From the NCBI RefSeq assembly GCF_001269385.1, contig NZ_CXOO01000058.1:1-64000 (forward strand): a stretch of 64,000 nucleotides of DNA, read 5' to 3'. Each line of letters starts with the position of its first letter. Position 1 is the stretch's first letter. Under the pieces are notes generated by a model. It had not been told where the DNA came from. It did not search any database and saw nothing but the letters and a program-made list of their open reading frames with translations. The translations under genes and the position numbers were made by a program. The stretch comes from Limnohabitans sp. DM1 (GTDB taxonomy: Bacteria > Pseudomonadota > Gammaproteobacteria > Burkholderiales > Burkholderiaceae_C). Shown here one piece after another: positions 35,923 to 45,600 of this stretch.

Positions 35923-36180
35923 ATGACAAAGCAGCTGATTCTGGTCGGCTTGATCGCTTGGGTGATGGGCGGCACCAGCCTCGCAGCGGCCCCCAGCGAC
36001 AACTTCACCGCCACCGCTGGCGCTGTCCCCGAAAAAGCCAAAAAGGCCAAAAAAGCCCGAGCCCCCAAGCCCCAAAAAGACAAGGGCTATGGCGAAAACA
36101 AGGCCGAACGCGACAAACGCCTGTTGCGCGAATGCCGCGGCAAGCCCAATGCGGGGGCTTGTGAGGGGTATGCGGGCTGA
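35923..36180 (+). CDS. Small secreted lysine-rich protein
   Basis: An 85-residue protein with a signal peptide (MTKQLILVGLIAWVMGGTSLAAA), then a lysine/proline-rich linker (KAKKAKKARAPKPQKDKG) and a short C-terminal motif RECRGKPNAGACEGYAG with two cysteines that could form a disulfide. The motif vaguely recalls PsiF-like small exported proteins. Role unknown. It has its own promoter and Shine-Dalgarno and is convergent with recD across class A repeats. Confidence 0.65.
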   Translation: MTKQLILVGLIAWVMGGTSLAAAPSDNFTATAGAVPEKAKKAKKARAPKPQKDKGYGENKAERDKRLLRECRGKPNAGACEGYAG

Positions 36181-36218
36181 CACGGTCTGTGGGGTGGATC
36201 GCTGAGGTCAACTGACAT

Positions 36219-36374
36219 GTCGGGGTCTTCGACCGCCGACCTGCGAGTGACCGGGCTGTTCCGTAGGTCGGTACTCGAAGAGTCCGACGTTGCTGGATCA
36301 AGCAACTCAGCAGAAACCAAATCGGGTGCCCTGGCTCAAGGGTCAATGTCGGGGTCTTCGACCGCCGACCTGCG
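36219..36374. repeat. Class A palindromic repeat, one full and one half copy
   Basis: The arms at 36219-36245 (GTCGGGGTCTTCGACCGCC...) and 36263-36288 (GTAGGTCGGTACTCGAAGAG...) form an inverted pair. A further left arm with the same 26 bases as the first recurs at 36348-36374. It lies between the convergent secreted-protein gene and recD. Confidence 0.8.
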
Positions 36375-36401
36375 AGAGTCCGCAGGTGTATGGCACGCAA
36401 A

Positions 36402-38534
36402 CTACCGCTCTGCCCCGCCCCACCACTGCCGCAATCCGCTGACGCGCACGCTGGGGCGGGCGATGGCGGCGTGGAGCAGCCCCTCCTGGGCTTCGATGAG
36501 GGTGAATTTTTCTCGGGCGCGGGTGATGCCGGTGTAAACCAGTTCGCGCGAGAGCAGTTCGGCAGCGCCGGGCGGCAGGACCAGGGCGGTGTGTTCAAAC
36601 TCCGAGCCCTGGCTTTTGTGCACCGTCATGACAAAGGCCGTTTCGGCATGGGCCAGACGCGCCACGCTGACCGAGCGCAGTTGCTCGCCGTCGAGAAACC
36701 AGGCTTTGGGCACTTTGTGCAGGTTGGGCAAAACGACGCCCACATCGCCATTGAAGACGCCCAGTTGCGTGTCATTGCGCGTGACCATGATCGGACGGCC
36801 GGTGAACCATTCGCCCTGGGGCTGCAGCCAGCCTGCATCGGCCAAGGCTTTTTGCACGGCGGCATTGAGTGCGGCGGTGCCCCACTCGCCCTGGTGCACC
36901 GCGCACAGAATGCGAAAGCGGTCAAAGCTTTTGAGCACTTGTTTGACCCAGGCCTCGTGCGCGGCCAAATCGCCTGCCGCGGGTGGATCGTTGACGCATG
37001 TCAGGTAGTCGGCATACGAAGCGCCGCCGATCGCCCGAGCGCCTTGCCCGGTGGCCAGATCACACACCGCTTGGGGGCTTTCAGGCTGCCAGGCGGTCAA
37101 GGCCTTGCCGGGCAGCGCAAAGGCTTGCTGCACTTGGGCCGCATCGCCTGCGTTGACCGCCAGGGCCAGCTGGCCAATGGGGCCGTCAAAGCGGCGGCTT
37201 TTGCGCAGCATCACGGTTTGCTGGGCCAAGGCGGGCAGCGCGGGCGCGGCCGATGCGTGAAAACACGCGGCCAGCGTTTGCCCGGCCACCTCTTGCGCAA
37301 AGCGCAAGGTGTCATCGGTGTAGCCGCCTTGGGCAGCGTCGCGGCAGACATCGCCCAGCACCGCACCGGCTTCGACCGAGGCCAGCTGGTCTTTGTCGCC
37401 CAGCAGCACCAGGCGGGCAGTGGGCGGCAGCGCTTGCAGCAAGGCGTCCATCATTTCCAGATGCACCATGGAGGCTTCGTCCACGATCAGCACGTCCACG
37501 TCGAGCAGATGGGCGGCGTGGTACTGGAATTGGCGCGTATCGGGACGCGCCCCCAACAGCGAATGCAGGGTGCGGGCCGCGCCGATGCGCTGGATCAGGG
37601 TGTCCAGATCGAGCGTGGCACCGGCCTGCCCGGTGGCCTGCGCCTTGAGCGCCTGGAGTGAGCCGTCAATCGATTGTTTGAGTCGCGCAGCGGCCTTGCC
37701 CGTGGGCGCGGCCAGGGCCACGCGCAAGGGACTGGCACCTTCATGCAGCGCCAAAAGCAGTGCCAGCAAACGTGCGGCGGTGTAGGTTTTGCCCGTGCCA
37801 GGGCCACCGGTGATGACCGACAGCCGCGCCCGCAGGGCCACGGCGCAGGCGAGTTTTTGCCAGTCGGTGGCATCCTCAGGCGAGCCCCCCGTGCGGGGCG
37901 CAGTCACAAAAAACCGGTCCAGCCATTCGCGGGCCTGGGCCGTGGGCACGTCCACCGCACTTTGGGCCCGTTGCAAGAGGGTTTGGCCCACACGTTCTTC
38001 GTAAGCTTGGTAGCGACGCAAATACAGCAAGGGCGCATCAGCAGCGCCGCCCAGCACCAAGGGCTGGCCCGCATCGGGGGCGCTGGCATCGAGCAAACAA
38101 GCGGGTGCCGCACGCAAGGCGGCCAGCCAGCCTGCCCGATCTGAGGGCAAATGTGCCCACAGTGCCAGCAAGCCTTGCGGGCCATGCACCGCATCAGCGG
38201 GCCAGGCCAGCAAGGTCACGGGAGGCGTGAGCAAGTCGTTGACCGACAGGCAGGTGTGGCCCCGGCCTTCCATCTGGGCCAGCACGGCAGCGGCCACCAG
38301 CAGCGCGGGCGGTGCGTCGGGCTGCAGCCGCAGCAATTGCGCAGCCAGGGCGCTGTCCAGGCGGCGCAGCCAGCCCAACTCGGACCAGCCGTGCAGCCAG
38401 TTCAGGGTTTGCTCGGCGTTCAAACCACCAACGGGCAGGTCGTTGAGCCAATCCATCTGGGCGGCTTTTTGCGCCGAGGTATGCGCTTGGTGCGCCTGCT
38501 GCGCCGGATTGAGCAGGTTTTGTCGCAAGCTCAT
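36402..38534 (-). CDS. recD: Exodeoxyribonuclease V subunit alpha
   Basis: A 710-residue SF1B 5'-3' helicase, the fast motor of RecBCD in double-strand break repair and degradation of foreign DNA. Walker A is VITGGPGTGKTYTAA (near residue 241), then LAAPTGKAAARLKQ, VDVLIVDEASMVHLEMM, LLGDKDQLASVEAGAV, and VMTVHKSQGSEF and YTGITRAR near the C terminus. The ATG at 38534 has AGGAG eight bases upstream. A longer frame from 38639 reads through a REP-like repeat and is rejected. Confidence 0.95.
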   Translation of the reverse strand: MSLRQNLLNPAQQAHQAHTSAQKAAQMDWLNDLPVGGLNAEQTLNWLHGWSELGWLRRLDSALAAQLLRLQPDAPPALLVAAAVLAQMEGRGHTCLSVNDLLTPPVTLLAWPADAVHGPQGLLALWAHLPSDRAGWLAALRAAPACLLDASAPDAGQPLVLGGAADAPLLYLRRYQAYEERVGQTLLQRAQSAVDVPTAQAREWLDRFFVTAPRTGGSPEDATDWQKLACAVALRARLSVITGGPGTGKTYTAARLLALLLALHEGASPLRVALAAPTGKAAARLKQSIDGSLQALKAQATGQAGATLDLDTLIQRIGAARTLHSLLGARPDTRQFQYHAAHLLDVDVLIVDEASMVHLEMMDALLQALPPTARLVLLGDKDQLASVEAGAVLGDVCRDAAQGGYTDDTLRFAQEVAGQTLAACFHASAAPALPALAQQTVMLRKSRRFDGPIGQLALAVNAGDAAQVQQAFALPGKALTAWQPESPQAVCDLATGQGARAIGGASYADYLTCVNDPPAAGDLAAHEAWVKQVLKSFDRFRILCAVHQGEWGTAALNAAVQKALADAGWLQPQGEWFTGRPIMVTRNDTQLGVFNGDVGVVLPNLHKVPKAWFLDGEQLRSVSVARLAHAETAFVMTVHKSQGSEFEHTALVLPPGAAELLSRELVYTGITRAREKFTLIEAQEGLLHAAIARPSVRVSGLRQWWGGAER

Positions 38535-38589
38535 GCGCTCATCTCCTGTGAACCATTCTTCAGACCCTTTAATGTCGCGACCCAGTCTT

Positions 38590-38785
38590 TGTAGGAGCCA
38601 GCCCTGCTCGTAAAAGAACCCAGGCGGTCCGCAGGCCATCGCTTGCAGGGCAAGCTCCTACAGAAAACCCCTGCATCAGTGGATTGCGGGTGATCAGCCG
38701 CAGCCTGATCTTTGTAGGCGCCAGCCCTGCTGGCGATAGAACCCAGGTGGTCCACAGGCCATCGCATGCAGGGCAAGCTCCTGCA
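38590..38785. repeat. Class B REP/BIME-like repeat, two copies
   Basis: Units 38590-38662 and 38713-38785 are both 73 bases and very similar. Each is a pair of palindromic arms: TGTAGGAGCCAGCCCTGCTC or TGTAGGCGCCAGCCCTGCTG on the left, and ATCGCTTGCAGGGCAAGCTC followed by CTACA (or CTGCA) on the right. They lie in the 298-base gap between recB and recD. A related copy lies inside recC and a degenerate one at 56393-56507. Confidence 0.9.
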
Positions 38786-38832
38786 GAACAAAGCAGCAAG
38801 CGCATCACCCTGCTGCACAACAAGGTCAACCA

Positions 38833-41800
38833 TCACAGTACCTCATTCACTTGCGATACGTTGTCGGACGATGGGTCCGCCCCCAGCATCGCGTCCAGGC
38901 TGTCCATCAGGGCGACGGGGGCGGGCAAAGTGCAGCAGCCTGCGGCGGGGCCGTCGATGCCGCGCAGGAACAGATAGACCGCGCCGCCCAGTTGCTGCGC
39001 CGGGTCGTAGGCCGCGCCCAAACGCGCGCGCAGCAGGCGGTGCAGGGCCAGCATGTAGAGCGCGGCTTGCACCTCGTAGCGGTGGTGGGCCATGGCCTTG
39101 TCCAAGGCTTGCGAACTGTAGGCGGCATCATCTGGCCCCAGGTGGTTGGACTTGTAATCCAGCACCCAATAGCGGCCCTGGTGCTCGAACACCAAATCGG
39201 CAAAGCCCATGAGCATGCCGTGCAGCTGGGCATCGGGCAGTTGGGGGCGGCTCACGCCGGGCAGCAGGTGCTCACGGCACAGGGCGTCCACTTCCTGGGC
39301 GTGCAGACGCTGTGCGGGCAACCAGAACTCCATCTCGGGCAACAAAGTCCCAAGCGCATTGAGCGGCGCGTCCGGCCCGCGCAATGGCTGGGCCACCACG
39401 CGGGACAGCCACTGCACCACCTCGCCCGCTTGCGCCGAGTAGCCCGCCCGTTCGCAGCGCTTGGCCAGGCGCTGGGCCAAGGGGGTGCCCGGCTGCAGGG
39501 CAAATCCGTCTGCGGCCAGCCACTCCAGCTGGTCGTGCAAAAAGTTGCCCGCGCTGGGGCCTCGGGCAAAGCTGTGCCAAGGCGACACAGACAAGGGCTC
39601 GGAGGGCGCCGCCGCCGGGGTGCCTGCCAGACTGACACTCAACGCTGTCAGCGCCTGCGCCGCGCCCTCCTCTGGCGGTTCGTCATCGGCCGGGCGCGGC
39701 GTCGTCATGTTCGAAGCTGTTTGCAGCACGGGTTGCGAAGACAAGTCACGCGCCAGGCGCGAAAAGCTGGCAATCGTCCAGCTCTTGTCGATGCGGGCGG
39801 TGCTGTGCAACGCCTCTTGCAAGGCCGACTGCTGTGCAGGCCGCTGCCAGCGGGTCAAGGGCACATCGCTTGGGGCCAGCGTCAACTGCACCGACAAAGC
39901 CGCGCCCTGGGCGTTGGTCTGCAGCGCCTGTAGTTTGGGTAGCCATTGCGCTGAATCCCATGGCTGACCAGCTCCCAGCAAATGGCCGGGGGCACTGTCG
40001 TGGTTGACACAGGCCTTGCCGTTGCCGCGCTTGACCGCGCTCCAACCCACCCACAGGGCGTGCCGCGCACGGGTCAAGGCCACGTACCACAGGCGCAGGT
40101 CTTCGCGCAGCCGGTCCAGGTCTGCGCCTTTGGCGTCCTGCTTGTCAAACGCCAGCGTCCAGCGGCGCTCGCCCTGCGCGTCATTGACTTGCAGCACGGC
40201 GGCCTTGTCGGCCGTGACCACGCGGTGGCTGTGCGCAAAGGGCAGGCACACCACCGGGTATTCCAGGCCCTTGCTCTTGTGGATGGTGATGACCTTGACC
40301 AGGTCTTCATCGCTTTCCAATCGCACGGTCTGCTCTTCGTTCTCACCTGCACTGCCGTCCATCGCTTCGTCAATCTGCTGGCTCAACCAGCGGATCAGGG
40401 CCTGTTCGCCGTCCAGCTGGTGGCTGGCGGTTTGCAGCAGTTCGGCCAGGTGCAAGACATTGGTCAGGCGGCGTTCGCCATCGGCCTGCCCGCGCCAGCG
40501 CCCGGCCAGCTGCAAGACATGCAACGACTGGCGCAGCATGGCCAGAACGCCCTGGTTTTGCCAGGTCTGGCGCAGCTCGCGCATCTGCTCGGCGCGCTGG
40601 TCCAGCAGCTCGTCTTGGGTGGCCAAGTCATGCAGCTCGACCAAAGACAAACCCACAGTGCGCGTGCCCAAGGCAGCGCGCACGCGGCGCATGTCTTGCG
40701 GTTCGGCCACGCCGCGCAGCCACAGGCACAGGTCTTGCGCTTCGTCGCTGGCAAACACCGAATCGCGGTCCGACAAATACACCGAGGCCACACCGCGCCA
40801 ACGCAGCGCATCGCGCACGGCGGCGGCCTCCACGCCGGTGCGCACCAGCACCGCAATGTCTTTGGGCTTGAGCGCGGTGTCGCCTTTTTGTGAATCGACA
40901 AAGCGCGCCTGCGGGTCACTGAGCCAGGCCACGATCTTCTCGGCGCACAAGGCCGACAAATGCGCACGCGCATCGCGCTGGCTGCGTAGCGTGTCGTCGT
41001 GCACCACGGTCATGGCCGGGATGGGGCCAGTGCTGTCGGTCAGCACTTCGGCGCGGCCCTTGGCGTCCACACTCTGGAAAGGCAAGGGGTCTTCATCGCC
41101 TTGGCGGTAACCGAAGGCGTCTTGCGGGATGTTGAACCAGCGGTTGACCACATCGACCACCGCCACGGTGGACCGGAAATTGGTGCCCAGCACATGGTGA
41201 CGGCCCGCCGTGGCGCGGCGCGCGGCCAGATAGCTCTGGATGTCCGCCCCGCGAAAGCCATAAATCGACTGCTTGGGGTCACCGATCAAGAGCAGCGCAA
41301 TGTCTTGCCGGTTGTCCGCCGTGCGGTAGATGCGGTCAAAGATGCGGAACTGCAGCGGCGAGGTGTCCTGAAACTCGTCGATCAGGGCCACCGGAAACTG
41401 CTCGCGCAGGCGCTGGGCCAGGCGCTCGCCCGCTTGCGGGTCGGCCAGCGCCACATCCAGGCGCTGCAGCATGTCGGCAAAGCCAAACAGACCGCTGCGG
41501 CGTTTGAGCTCGGCCATGCGCTGCTGCACATGCTGGCGAGCGTGCAGGCGGGCGGCCTGCGCCGGGTCGGGCAAGGCCAGTAAGGCCGCTTGCAAGTCGG
41601 CATAGGCCTGGCTTTCGGGCGGCCAATCCACGGGTGCTTCGCCAGGCTTGCGGCAAGCGAGCAGCCCTTCGGGCGTGAAGCGGTCCCAGCCGGCTTTCAT
41701 ATCGGCTTGCAAGGCCTGCGCATCGGCCGGGCCTTGCGACCAGGCCTTGAGCACGCCCAGCCACTCGGCGCATTTTTTGTACGTCAGCTTGCGGACATCC

Positions 41801-42603
41801 CAGCTGGACTTGTGGTGTTCCAGTTGCGCCTCGATCCAGCCCAGCAAGTCGTCGGCCCGCTCGACCCAGCCTTGCTTGAGTGCTTGCAACTGCGTTTGGC
41901 GGGCATCAAGCGCTGCCGACAGCACCTGGCCCAGTGTGCCCGGCTCGGCATCGGCCAGCGGCACGCCCATCAGGGCGCGCATGTCGGCTTCGAGCGTGTC
42001 CACATCGCGCCAGATGCCCTGCACCTGCGCCACCAAGTTGGGGGGCATGGGGTACAGCTGCTGGCGCCAATAGTCCTGCACGGCGTCCATGCGCAAGGCG
42101 GCTTCGTCGCCCACCAGGTTTTCTTCAAACAGGTTGCCGCTGTCAAAGGCGTGCTCGCGCAGCATGCGCTGGCACCAGGCGTCGATGGTGTAGACGGCCG
42201 CATCGTCCATGGCCTGCGCGGCCAAGGCCAGGCGGTAAGCGGCCTGCTCGCGCAGTGGGCCCTCGGGGTATTCGTTTTTCAGTTCAATCAGGAAAGCATC
42301 GTCCGTCTGGGCGATGCCGCGAAACACCTGTGCGGCTTCGGTCAGGCGGGCGCGGATGCGGTCGGACAGCTCGCGCGTGGCGGCACGGGTGAAGGTCATC
42401 ACCAGCACGTCTTGCGGCAGCATGGGTCGCACGGGCGCGGTACCCCCTTCTGCGCCATCTGTTGCCTGTGTGCCGTGGCCCAGCACCAGGCGCACATAGA
42501 GCGCGGCAATCGTCCAGGTCTTGCCGGTGCCTGCGCTGGCTTCGATCAGGTGGCTGCCGCGCAGCGGAAAGCGGTTTGCATTCAGGGCGTGTGCGCTGCT
42601 CAT
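38833..42603 (-). CDS. recB: Exodeoxyribonuclease V subunit beta
   Basis: A 1,256-residue protein with an SF1A helicase and the RecBCD nuclease. The N-terminal Walker A is EASAGTGKTWTIAALY (residues 21-36). The UvrD-type core has VALIDEFQDTSPLQFRIFD, LLIGDPKQSIYGFRGADI, HKSKGLEYPVVCLP and VALTRARHALWVG. The C-terminal nuclease has MGFADLVFEHQGRYWVLDYK, including the metal-binding aspartates and lysine. Its ATG overlaps the recC stop (ATGA), so the two are co-translated. recD lies 298 bases downstream beyond repeats. Confidence 0.95.
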   Translation of the reverse strand: MSSAHALNANRFPLRGSHLIEASAGTGKTWTIAALYVRLVLGHGTQATDGAEGGTAPVRPMLPQDVLVMTFTRAATRELSDRIRARLTEAAQVFRGIAQTDDAFLIELKNEYPEGPLREQAAYRLALAAQAMDDAAVYTIDAWCQRMLREHAFDSGNLFEENLVGDEAALRMDAVQDYWRQQLYPMPPNLVAQVQGIWRDVDTLEADMRALMGVPLADAEPGTLGQVLSAALDARQTQLQALKQGWVERADDLLGWIEAQLEHHKSSWDVRKLTYKKCAEWLGVLKAWSQGPADAQALQADMKAGWDRFTPEGLLACRKPGEAPVDWPPESQAYADLQAALLALPDPAQAARLHARQHVQQRMAELKRRSGLFGFADMLQRLDVALADPQAGERLAQRLREQFPVALIDEFQDTSPLQFRIFDRIYRTADNRQDIALLLIGDPKQSIYGFRGADIQSYLAARRATAGRHHVLGTNFRSTVAVVDVVNRWFNIPQDAFGYRQGDEDPLPFQSVDAKGRAEVLTDSTGPIPAMTVVHDDTLRSQRDARAHLSALCAEKIVAWLSDPQARFVDSQKGDTALKPKDIAVLVRTGVEAAAVRDALRWRGVASVYLSDRDSVFASDEAQDLCLWLRGVAEPQDMRRVRAALGTRTVGLSLVELHDLATQDELLDQRAEQMRELRQTWQNQGVLAMLRQSLHVLQLAGRWRGQADGERRLTNVLHLAELLQTASHQLDGEQALIRWLSQQIDEAMDGSAGENEEQTVRLESDEDLVKVITIHKSKGLEYPVVCLPFAHSHRVVTADKAAVLQVNDAQGERRWTLAFDKQDAKGADLDRLREDLRLWYVALTRARHALWVGWSAVKRGNGKACVNHDSAPGHLLGAGQPWDSAQWLPKLQALQTNAQGAALSVQLTLAPSDVPLTRWQRPAQQSALQEALHSTARIDKSWTIASFSRLARDLSSQPVLQTASNMTTPRPADDEPPEEGAAQALTALSVSLAGTPAAAPSEPLSVSPWHSFARGPSAGNFLHDQLEWLAADGFALQPGTPLAQRLAKRCERAGYSAQAGEVVQWLSRVVAQPLRGPDAPLNALGTLLPEMEFWLPAQRLHAQEVDALCREHLLPGVSRPQLPDAQLHGMLMGFADLVFEHQGRYWVLDYKSNHLGPDDAAYSSQALDKAMAHHRYEVQAALYMLALHRLLRARLGAAYDPAQQLGGAVYLFLRGIDGPAAGCCTLPAPVALMDSLDAMLGADPSSDNVSQVNEVL

Positions 42604-45600
42604 GCCAGCACCTCCTGGGTATCTGTATCAGCAGGCGCATCGGGCAAAGCCTCGACCACGGTTTGGGCGGCCCAGGCTTTCAGGGGCGCATAAACCGCCT
42701 CGGCCAGGCGTTCAAACGCGCCCGTGGCCAGCAAACTGTCGAGCGTGGGATAGGTCCGCGCCAGCGCCGGGTCAAGGCTGACTTCGGCACGCTGGTGGCT
42801 GCTGCCTTCGTACAGGTCGAGCAGCGCGTTGGCCTTGTCTTTTTTCTCCAGCCATTTCAGGGCCAGCGCAGGCGGCAAGGGCAGCGGCCAGCGCATGCCT
42901 TCGACCCAGGTGTCCAGCAGCACCTGCAACTGGGCGCGGGCCGCTTCGGGGTCTTGCGGCGGAACACGCACCACGGCGTTGCGGCCCACCACCACGCAGG
43001 GCAGCGGCTGGCCCATGGCCGCAGCAGCCAGCGAGGTGAGCCACACATCGATCAATTTGTCGGGCAAGGCCAGGGCTCCCCCGCCATCTTTGATGCGAGC
43101 GATGCTGCTGGCGCGCAGGGTCAGGGCCACTTGTTCACCTTCACCTGCCAATAAGCCACCCAGCGCGTCTTGCAAATGCACATGCGCGTGCGGCAAATCA
43201 ACCAGCACGCGCGGTGCCGCATCGGGGCAGCCCTCGCGCTCACGCAGGGCGGCGGTCAGCAGGGTCTGCAGGCTGTGCGAGAGTTTTTGGGCTTCGAGCA
43301 GGCCCACGCCCGCCAAAGGCAAGGCCCCGGCTTTGCGCAGGCGTTGCACCGCATGCTGCACATGCAAGGGCAATTGCGCGTTGGCCAGATCCACCGGCAG
43401 ATGCTGCAGTCCGTGGTCGAGCAACTGGTACAGGTCCAGCCCGGCCAGGCCAAACAGCTCTTCGTCGTGCAGTTCGCTGCGTTCGTCTTCCAGATGTACC
43501 TGCAGGCGTTCACGGAAAAACGCGCCCACCGGCCTGCGCAGGAAGCGGGCCAGTTGGGCGAGCGAGATGACGGGCATGCCCTGGGCTGCATCGAGTGGTG
43601 GCAGCAGGACTGGAAACTTGGCATCAACCGCCCCCCTGTAGGCGCTTGCCCTGCAAGCGATGGACGGCTCGTGGCCGTCAAACGCCCCATCGCCAGCAGG
43701 GCTGGCTCCTACGGGAGAATGGCTGGCGATTTGTGCGGCCCGCCACTCTTTGGCATACGTGCGCAAGCCGCTGCCCGCTTCAAAATAAGCCCGGCTGAAG
43801 GGCTGCAACGGGTGCACCGTGGTCAGGCGCTCTGCGGTGCCCGTTCCCCACAGCGCGTCAATCTCGTCGCGCAGCTGAGACACCAGCACCGAAGGCGGTT
43901 GTTCGCTGTTGTCGCGCACACTGCGGCCGCTCCAGCTGACGTAGAGCGTGCGGCGGGCCGACAGCAGGGCTTCGAGCATGAGCTGGCGGTCGTCGTCGCG
44001 GCGCGAACGGTCACCTGGGCGGCTCATGCCGGGCAGGCCCAGCAGGTCGAAGTCGGCACGCGGACTGCGGCGCGGGTAGTCGCCATCGTTCATGCCCAGC
44101 AGGCACACCATCTGAAAAGGAATGGCGCGCATGGGCATGAGGGTGCAAAAAGTCACGCCCCCGGCCCGAAAGCGCTGCTCCAGCTTGGGCACTTTCAGGG
44201 CTTCGAGCCAGGCCGAGCGGGCCACAGCCAGCGGCACAGCCTGCTCAAAAGTGGCCTGATCGGCAGCTTTGACCCAGTCGTTCAAGGCCATGTCAAGCGC
44301 TGACAAGGCGTTGCGGTCAGCGTCGCCCTGGGCCTTGAACACCGCCGCCAGCATGGCCCGGCCGCGTTCGGCCCATTGGGCGGGCGTGGCCGGTGTGGCG
44401 CTGGTTTGCCACCAGTCGATCAAGGCTTGCAGCAGGTGCGCCAGCGCACCCGCCAATTCAGCATCGAGCCCGCCAACTTCGGCATAAGGGTCCATGCCCG
44501 CTGCGCCTGGCGGCATGGGGTCGGCGCCGCAGGCATAGCCCATGAGCATGCGCTGCACGCCAAACAGGGCCGAATTGTCTTCACCGCAGGCGGCCAGGCC
44601 CAGGCCCTGTCGGTGCCCGCCCGACAAGCCCCAGCGGATGCCCGAGCCCGCCATCCAGCGCGTGAGCGTGGGCAATTGTTCGGGCTGGATGCCAAAACGC
44701 GCCGCCAGCGCAGGCACTTCAAGCAGCTCCACCAGCTCGCTCATGCGGCCACGCTGCTGGGGCAAGGCCAGCAGCCATTCCAGCGCATGGATCAAGGGGC
44801 TGGTGGCCTGGGCGCCCAGGTCGGCAATGTCGTGCGGAATAAAACGGGCGTCACTGCGTTTGTATTGGCCAAAGACCGCACGAATGGCCGGGGCCATGGT
44901 TTCGATGTCGGGCACCATGACCACCACATCGCGGGGCGACAGGTCGGGCTGTTCGTGGAACCACTGCAGCAGCTGGTCGTGCAGCACTTCCAGCTCGCGC
45001 ACCGGGCTGTGCGCCACTTTGAACACCACGGATTGGTCATCTGCTTGCAAGGGCGCATCCACCGGGTCTTGGGCAGACTTCAGATCACGGATGCGGTTTT
45101 GCAGTTGCGTCAGCAGCCGCGTGCCGTCGGCCCCGGGCGCGTCGTCAAACAGGTCCAGGCGCTGGCCCGGCATGCAGGCCTGCGCAGCCTGCACATCATC
45201 AAACGCATCCAGCTGCCGAATGAAGTCTCGCCCTTGCCGCCCCCACGCGGCCAGCAAGGCCGGCGCGTGCAAATGCATCTGCTCATACGGCGTGTCCGAC
45301 AGGTCTTGGTCACCCTTGTAGGCGTGACGCCGCCGCTCGGTCTTGAGGGCGTCGCGCCCGTCCATGATGTCGCCCCAGTGGTACTGACAGGGGTTGGGCA
45401 CGGCCAGCAGCACCTGGCTGTGCCTAGCCAAGGCGGCCAGAATGTCCAGCAGTTGGCCGGGCATGTGGCTCATGCCAAACACTGAAACACGCCGCGCCAC
45501 CGGGCTGGCCAGGGCCTGGCCAGATTGGAGGTGGGCCACGGCCCGCACATGCAAGGCGGGCCGGGTGGCTTGTTTTTCAGCGTCTGACAGGGTGGCCAGC

